DNA from: Bacteroidaceae bacterium | GTDB lineage: Bacteria > Bacteroidota > Bacteroidia > Bacteroidales > Bacteroidaceae | Assembly (NCBI GenBank): GCA_017469925.1 | Contig: JAFUFK010000016.1 | Span: 186,001-250,000 of the forward strand | Reading direction: 5' to 3' | Length of the DNA: 64,000 nt | Part shown: piece after piece, positions 58,687 to 64,000 of the stretch | How the letters are laid out: each line of letters opens with the position of its first letter | Position numbering within the stretch: the stretch's first letter is position 1 | Notes under the pieces: model-generated | Told to the model about the DNA's origin: nothing | Databases searched by the model: none | What the model saw: the letters and a program-made list of their open reading frames with translations, nothing else | Translations under genes and position numbers: made by a program

Positions 58687-58728
58687 GCCTCCCCGCTCGC
58701 TCTGGCAGGAGCGGGGAGGCCTTAGTTT
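58687..58728 (-). terminator. GC-rich terminator hairpin
   Basis: 12-bp perfect stem GCCTCCCCGCTC / GAGCGGGGAGGC in the gap after the rng stop and before the lysozyme gene. Confidence 0.65.
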
Positions 58729-58736
58729 GTACACTG

Positions 58737-60305
58737 TTACTTGATCTCGATTTCTTCTTTCATGTCAATTTCGTTTCCCTTACGGTCGTAGAATTCGTAC
58801 TGAAGGAAAGCAAGTTTCTGGCTGGGGATGACTTTCACCCCAAGCCCATACTTCATTTGCCACTGGCGCTTGATGCTCCAGAGACCCTGATTGAGGTAGG
58901 CCATGACATAGGGATGGACGTGCAGCGTGAACGAACGTGTGTGGAACTTGTTGACGAGCATGTCAATCTTCGACTCCAATACGTCGGTAAACATAAAGCT
59001 GCTCTTGATGGTGCCCTTGCCGTGGCAGGTGGGACAGGTCTCGTCTACGTTGACTTCCGTAGCCGGGCGCACGCGTTGCCGTGTAATCTGCATCAACCCG
59101 AATTTGCTCAGCGGCAGAATGTTGTGGCGAGCGCGGTCTTGCTTCATGTCCTCGCACATGCGCTCATAAAGTTTCTGCCGGTCTTCCGCCAAAGCCATGT
59201 CGATGAAATCGACGACGATGATGCCGCCCATGTCGCGAAGTCGCAGTTGGCGGGCCAGTTCGTCGGCAGCTCCCAGGTTGACGTCCAATGCATTAGCCTC
59301 CTGGCCATCGGCATTGCGCGTTCGGTTTCCACTGTTTACATCTACAACCCACAGTGCCTCAGTGTGTTCGATAATCATGTAGGCACCGCGTTTGAAGGAA
59401 ACCGTCTTTCCGAAGGAACTCTTGATTTGACGGGTAATGTCGAAGTTATCGAAGATGGGGAGGGTGCCCTTGTAGCGCTTCACGATGTCCGAGCGCTCGG
59501 GGGCGATGAGGGTGACATAGTCCTTTACCTCGTGGAAAATCTTCTCATCGTCGATGTAGATGTTCTCGAAAGAGGGGTTGAACAGGTCGCGCAGCAGTCC
59601 TACGGCGCGGCTCGTCTCTTCATAGACCAGGGTGGGGAGCGTCTTGGCTTCTGCCACCCGCTTGATGGCCTCTTCCCATCGGCCGACGAGCACCTTCATC
59701 TCCGTATCCAGTTCGGCCACGCGCTTGCCCTCGGCCACAGTGCGCACGATGACGCCAAAGTGCTGTGGCTTGATGCTCTGGATGACCTGCTTCAGTCGGG
59801 CGCGTTCGGCGGCCGACTTGATTTTCGACGATACGTGGATTTTCTCCTGGAAGGGCATGAGCACGAGGTAGCGACCGGGGAACGAAATCTCGCAGGTAAT
59901 GCGCGGACCTTTCGTCGAGATGGGTTCCTTGACCACCTGAACAAGCACCTCCTGGCCCTGTTGCAGGGTGTCCTGAATACTACCTTCCTTGCCCAGTTCC
60001 TTCTCGATGTGGGCTTTGGCGATGGGCACGGGGCCCTTCTTTCGTACCTGTTTCAGGTACTTGTCATAAGATAGAAATTGAGTTCCGAGATCAAGATAGT
60101 GAAGAAACGCATCGCGCTCGTGGCCTGCATTGACAAAGCAAGCGTTGAGCCCGGGCATCAGTTTGCGCACCTTCGCCAGGTAGATATTCCCGACGCTATA
60201 CGATGCGCTTTGGCCTTCCTCCTGAAACTCCATGAGTCGCTTGTCTTCGGCAAGGGCGATGGAGATTTTCTTCGGGTTGGCACTGATGAAGATTTCACTA
60301 TTCAT
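58737..60305 (-). CDS. rng: ribonuclease E/G family endoribonuclease
   Basis: 522 residues, the short RNase G-type form without the long RNase E tail. N-terminal S1-like domain (YSVGNIYLAKVRKLMPGLNA), catalytic DNase-I-like domain with metal Asp residues in LWVVDVNSGNRTRN and GIIVVDFIDMALAE, and the Zn-link CPTCHGKG. It processes rRNA and degrades mRNA. The gene behind it on the same strand encodes the 29-residue basic protein, separated by a terminator hairpin. Confidence 0.94.
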   Translation of the reverse strand: MNSEIFISANPKKISIALAEDKRLMEFQEEGQSASYSVGNIYLAKVRKLMPGLNACFVNAGHERDAFLHYLDLGTQFLSYDKYLKQVRKKGPVPIAKAHIEKELGKEGSIQDTLQQGQEVLVQVVKEPISTKGPRITCEISFPGRYLVLMPFQEKIHVSSKIKSAAERARLKQVIQSIKPQHFGVIVRTVAEGKRVAELDTEMKVLVGRWEEAIKRVAEAKTLPTLVYEETSRAVGLLRDLFNPSFENIYIDDEKIFHEVKDYVTLIAPERSDIVKRYKGTLPIFDNFDITRQIKSSFGKTVSFKRGAYMIIEHTEALWVVDVNSGNRTRNADGQEANALDVNLGAADELARQLRLRDMGGIIVVDFIDMALAEDRQKLYERMCEDMKQDRARHNILPLSKFGLMQITRQRVRPATEVNVDETCPTCHGKGTIKSSFMFTDVLESKIDMLVNKFHTRSFTLHVHPYVMAYLNQGLWSIKRQWQMKYGLGVKVIPSQKLAFLQYEFYDRKGNEIDMKEEIEIK

Positions 60306-60352
60306 ATTACTTGATTGTGGGTCCTCGAGAGAGGTAGATTGATGTCTTAAAC

Positions 60353-60401
60353 AAAGAACAAACTCTCGCTAAGGTTTTTCTTCGCGGTGAGTTTGTTCTT
60401 T
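60353..60401. terminator. terminator hairpin between the 29-aa basic protein gene and rng
   Basis: 13-bp stem AAAGAACAAACTC / GAGTTTGTTCTTT. Confidence 0.75.
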
Positions 60402-60414
60402 ATGTTTAGCTCAC

Positions 60415-60504
60415 TTATTTGCTCTTATGTCTGTTCTTACGCAGTCTCTTCTTACGCTTGTGAGTCGACATCTTGTGTCTTTTCTTCTTCTTTCCGCTTG
60501 GCAT
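60415..60504 (-). CDS. 29-residue very basic protein (AURKAIP1/COX24, mS38-like)
   Basis: ATG at 60504 to TAA at 60415. The peptide MPSGKKKKRHKMSTHKRKKR, then LRKNRHKSK, is over half Lys, Arg and His. This pattern matches the short Bacteroidetes proteins annotated as AURKAIP1/COX24-domain, homologous to the mitochondrial small-subunit protein mS38, hence probably a ribosome-associated peptide. It has its own TATCTTTG promoter 50 nt upstream and a terminator after. Confidence 0.85.
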   Translation of the reverse strand: MPSGKKKKRHKMSTHKRKKRLRKNRHKSK

Positions 60505-60554
60505 AGCTTAAATGTTTTTTATTAGTTAATAATCATTTTTACGCATTTCGGCTG

Positions 60555-60562
60555 CAAAGATA
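60555..60562 (-). promoter_or_regulatory. -7 promoter element TATCTTTG
   Basis: Promoter of the 29-residue basic protein gene. Confidence 0.6.
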
Positions 60563-60570
60563 CAAAAATA

Positions 60571-60602
60571 AATTAAAAGTTAAAAATTAAAGATTAAAAA
60601 TT
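60571..60602. repeat. heptamer tract (ATTAAAA / GTTAAAA / ATTAAAG)
   Basis: Four to five AT-rich 7-nt units between divergent promoters, where the mutY -33 region would be. Confidence 0.8.
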
Positions 60603-60604
60603 TG

Positions 60605-60612
60605 TATCTTTG
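60605..60612 (+). promoter_or_regulatory. -7 promoter element TATCTTTG of mutY
   Basis: Five bases before the mutY ATG, predicting a leaderless mRNA. Confidence 0.65.
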
Positions 60613-60617
60613 CGCCC

Positions 60618-61646
60618 ATGAATGGCTCAGACTTCTCCCTTCGGCTCCTTCGATGGTACGAAATCAACGGGCGCCAGCTGCCTTGGCGCGGTACGCGCGA
60701 CCCTTATCGCATCTGGGTGTCCGAGATTATCCTCCAGCAGACACGCGTGGCCCAGGGCTACGACTATTTCCTACGTTTCACCCACCGTTTCCCGACGGTC
60801 GAATGCTTGGCCGAGGCCACGGATGATGAGGTCCTGCGCCAGTGGCAGGGATTGGGCTACTACAGTCGTGCGCGCAATCTCCACAAGGCCGCCCGACAGA
60901 TAGCCGCGCTCGGCCACTTCCCCGACACTTACGACGAGATTCGCCAACTGCATGGCGTGGGCGACTATACGGCAGCCGCCATAGCCTCGTTGGCTTTCGG
61001 GCTGCCCTGTGCCGTTGTCGATGGCAATGTCTATCGGGTACTTGCCCGCCACTTCGGCATCGACGAGCCCATCGACACCACTGCGGGCAAGCGGCTCTTC
61101 GCCCAGATGGCTCAGGAATTGCTCGTACCTACTCGTGCAGCCGACTACAACCAGGCCATTATGGACTTCGGTGCCCTCCAGTGCACGCCGCGCCAACCTC
61201 GTTGCCCCCAATGCCCTATGGCCGACACCTGTCTGGCCTTGGCCCAGGGACGTGTCGAGTCGCTTCCCGTCCGCCAGCGTAGCGCCTCCGTGCGTGTGCG
61301 CTATTTTACCTATGTCTATGTGCGCTTCGGCGAGGAGGTTCTGCTCCAGCGCCGTCCGTCAGGCGACATCTGGCAGGGGCTCTACCAGCCGCCTCTCCGC
61401 GAAACGTCCGAGCCGATGCCCCTTGCCGAGGTCGATACTTGGCTGGGCCGCTATGGTACGCTCTCCCTCCTGCGGGCCGACCGCCGCCACCAACTCACCC
61501 ACCAACTCATCCATGCCGACTTCTATCTGCTACAGGCCACGCAGCGTCCGCCCCTCGAAGGCTTGTGGATACGAGAATCGGAGCGCGACCAGTACGCCGT
61601 GCCCCGATTGGTAGAGGATATGTATGGGCTAATCCCGAATCCTTAA
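60618..61646 (+). CDS. mutY: A/G-specific adenine DNA glycosylase
   Basis: 342 residues. Helix-hairpin-helix GPD motif LHGVGDYTAAAIASLAFGLP with the catalytic Asp in AVVDGNVYRV; 4Fe-4S loop C-x6-C-x2-C-x5-C in CTPRQPRCPQCPMADTC. The C-terminal NUDIX-like 8-oxoG recognition domain starts near residue 230 (VRVRYFTYVYVRFGEEVLLQ). It removes adenine opposite 8-oxoguanine. It lies divergent from the small basic protein gene. Confidence 0.95.
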   Translation: MNGSDFSLRLLRWYEINGRQLPWRGTRDPYRIWVSEIILQQTRVAQGYDYFLRFTHRFPTVECLAEATDDEVLRQWQGLGYYSRARNLHKAARQIAALGHFPDTYDEIRQLHGVGDYTAAAIASLAFGLPCAVVDGNVYRVLARHFGIDEPIDTTAGKRLFAQMAQELLVPTRAADYNQAIMDFGALQCTPRQPRCPQCPMADTCLALAQGRVESLPVRQRSASVRVRYFTYVYVRFGEEVLLQRRPSGDIWQGLYQPPLRETSEPMPLAEVDTWLGRYGTLSLLRADRRHQLTHQLIHADFYLLQATQRPPLEGLWIRESERDQYAVPRLVEDMYGLIPNP

Positions 61647-61731
61647 CGGAGAAACTGGATAGGTGGCAGATGTGAGGAGTATTATCAATCTCTTAGTAGA
61701 ACCTGTGAAGAAATACTTTGTCCTTCCAATA

Positions 61732-63895
61732 TTATCGAGAAACTTTGATAACTCTAGCGTTATTGTCTATTTCAATCTTCCCTAATCGCCCCAAGACGCT
61801 TTGACCAAGGAGCAATGGGGCTTTTTGGTTTCGTACGACAGAGGCACGTACATTATTTAATTGTTCTTCACCGAATTCCACCTTCCGCAGATTTACGATT
61901 GTCCCTTCGCTGACATTTCCATTTGCATCCATGAAACGCTGACTACCAACCACATCCTTGGCACTGAGATAACCATTCTTCATCATAAAGTTTGCCTCTA
62001 CCATTGATAAAGATACCGTGCTGGCTCCTGTGTCGAATACAAAGTAGAGTGGCAATTCATTTATCTTACACTTGACCTGACAGATGCCGTTATCTTTTAT
62101 AAAAGAAACTTCGCTAACGTGGGATGCATGCCTTTCCTTGTTTTCGTCACTAAACGCATCTTTAATGTTAGAAGATTGCTGGTATTTCTCGATGAGGCGT
62201 TTATATTCCTCAGTTCCGCGGAGATTCTTTAAATCGATGTCTCTCTGCATGTGGGCAAGTTTGGAAGGGTCTTTTTCTAAAAACCGCTCCAGAAAAGAAA
62301 GCGCTTTGTTGGCATCACCCAGTCGTGAGTATAGACATGCAGCATCGTACAGACGACCACTATCCGTACTATCTGCCGTAAGGTAAATGTCCAGTGTTTT
62401 AAGGGCATTCTCCTTGTCGCCCAGTCCCTCATAGGCAAAGAAAATGCATTCATATTTCTCAGGAGTGTCCTCCAATTCTATAATCTTCCGAAAGTCGCTA
62501 TCGGCTAAGTCCTTCTTGCCCATTTCTCTGTAAAAGGAGCCCCGTATCTGGTAAGAGACAGGTTCGTTAGGAGCGAGGGCGATGGCTGTTGTTAAGTCTT
62601 CAATGCCCCCATCCTTATCCCCTATAATGTATTTGCACCACCCCCGCTCATGATAGACATCGGCCAACTCGGGGGTCAAGTGAGAGAATACGGCTGTACT
62701 CTTCAATGGCATCTTCTACGCGCCCCCTACTATAGATAATAGATGCTCTAAACCATAAGTAGTTTACATCTGTACTATCCATAGCAATTGCTTGATTCAC
62801 ATATCTCTCTGCCATGCCATCGTCTCCTGTTCTGGAGTAACATACAGCCATTCGATAGAGGCTGAAGTCATTGGCCTCTATTTCGCTTGCAGTTCGATAA
62901 TATTTGATGGCGCTCTCATACTCTTCCTTATTCTCATACAATTGCGCTATCATTAGTGGCCAGAGAGCTTCGTTGGGTGATTTGCTAGCTTGAACTTTCA
63001 TTTTTGCCAAAAGAATACCCGTCCCAGGTTCTTCCATTTCTTCCAGCGCCAAGTACATCGCCTTTCTATCCATGTCTAGTTCTAGTGCTTTGATGATGTC
63101 GTTAGAGGCCTCGTTCCACATCTTCTGGCCCATATACGCCTCGGCGCGGAACGCATAGCTCTGTGAGTAGTCAGAAGCGAGCCGTGTTACATAACTGAAT
63201 TGCTGAATAGCCTCGTCCCATCGCTCCTGTGCATTGGCGTTCCTTCCGAGGCCCATGTAGCCCATAGTTTCGCCAGGCTCCAGTTCCGTCATCTTGTGAT
63301 AATCTGCATCAGAAAGGCCGTATTCGCCCATCTCGTAGTATAGTTGTCCACGCTTCTCATACGAATCTGCCTCCTTGGGCTGCAGCCGGATAACCTCCGA
63401 CAGGTCGGCCAGTCCTTTTATCGTGTCCTCCAGGGCCAGATACACCTTGCCCCTCGTGCCGTATGCGTATGCTAGATATTCCACGTCCTTCTTGGGCAGA
63501 TATTTCAAGGCCGCATTGGTGGCCGTCAGGGCCTGACCATAGTCCTTACCCCGATACTGGATTAAGGACATCCACATGTGAGCATATCCATTTTTCGGGT
63601 TCTCCTCCAGTTCCTTATTCAGAAACTCTAATGCCTCTCCCGTCCTCTCGTCCTGCATCGCCTCAATAGCCCGTTGCAGGTTGTACGATGCCTCAGGTCG
63701 CTTGAAGTTTTGTGCATCAATCGATTGATTCACCATCAGAATGGTCGTTGGTGGTGCTGTGGGAGTAAATGTGGAAGGCGTAAACGTCGCTGGGGTAAAC
63801 GGTACTTGGGGAACGGAAATAATTTGGCTTTTTCCTGATTGAGGGACAATGCTTATGAAAAGCATTAGCATAATGGAAGAATGTAAATGTTTCAT
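61732..63895 (-). pseudogene. exported TPR protein with C-terminal retropepsin-like aspartyl protease, split by a +1 frameshift
   Basis: The first frame (63895 to about 62665) has a signal peptide, a Thr/Pro-rich linker and about ten tetratricopeptide repeats. The second frame continues with more TPRs (YHERGWCKYIIGDKDGGIED) and ends in a retroviral-type aspartyl protease domain (YFVFDTGASTVSLSMVEANF, LLLGQSVLGRLGKIEIDN). The frames meet at a run of five C in the coding strand. Removing one C restores a continuous ...LSLDPELADVYHERG... TPR sequence. It is therefore either a real inactivation, a slippage-prone homopolymer or a sequencing error. The intact protein would be about 720 residues, exported. 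Confidence 0.82.
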
Positions 63896-64000
63896 AATGA
63901 TTATAGTATTAAGTATTTCACTTAGTCTTCTAATATATATAGGACTTCTTCACATACTTTCTCCAATAAAGAGGAAAGTCTATTGGTATTGTCATAATAG
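63896..64000. other. AT-rich right edge of window
   Basis: Upstream of the TPR-retropepsin gene. I see no gene or clear -7 element here. Confidence 0.5.

Overview
The window is chromosomal DNA of a Bacteroidales bacterium, most likely a Prevotellaceae member. The evidence is the house-keeping gene set (tamL-like, ettA, nspC, long-form HU protein, PCMD and GH families), the general absence of Shine-Dalgarno sites, and the very regular phylum-type -7 promoter element TAnnTTTG (usually TATCTTTG, TAACTTTG or TACCTTTG) in front of most genes. Most of the window is GC-rich. The stretch from about 39.6 to 44.2 kb is visibly AT-rich and was probably acquired.

Layout. 1-5.6 kb: a BspA-like leucine-rich-repeat protein (partial), a small ORF, an exported membrane protein behind a long structured leader, a Gly/Ser-rich exported protein, ispE and an acidic hypothetical protein. 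5.5-8.8 kb: SpoU-type RNA methyltransferase, lipidated TamA-like outer-membrane protein, tRNA-Lys. 8.9-23 kb: a carbohydrate-degrading cluster without SusC/SusD (GH3, lyase-like lipoprotein, GH39, a GH3-GH29 fusion, GH127), plus an HU-family gene and three successive 22-nt-period repeat arrays. 23-39.4 kb: core genes ettA, dnaB, pheT, yebC-type, a sugar porter, lepA, a Crp-type regulator, an OmpH-type protein and pepD. 39.4-45.3 kb: a 22-nt repeat array, a long structured RNA or leader, then a three-gene restriction-modification-like operon (C5 methyltransferase, PLD-fold NgoFVII-type nuclease, Z1-domain ATPase), then a REP-associated (Y1/HUH) transposase with an extra C-terminal domain. 45.3-64 kb: rlmH, nadC, C69 peptidase, phosphohexomutase, nudC, 5'-nucleotidase, SpoT-like HD hydrolase, another 22-nt array, PCMD protein, nspC, a tRNA-Gly/Leu/Leu cluster, a BASS-type transporter, GH25 lysozyme, rng, a 29-residue basic protein, mutY and a frameshifted TPR-retropepsin gene.

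Three classes of small repeats recur. (1) Tandem heptamers of many different sequences lie upstream of genes or inside them. One, in the GH127 gene, sits exactly at a reading-frame break, so that four copies (or one) instead of the present three would restore the frame. (2) Five arrays have an exact 22-nt period but unrelated unit sequences, three of them built on a short palindrome. (3) There are GC-rich REP-like palindromes, some inside coding sequence. A RAYT-type transposase is present in the same window.

The candidate of most biological interest is the AT-rich island: a methyltransferase, nuclease and Z1 ATPase operon behind a leader of about 330 nt. That leader carries a 124-nt imperfect hairpin and a perfect 11-bp hairpin ending three bases before the methyltransferase start. 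No MutL/MORC-type ATPase or C-protein gene is visible beside it.
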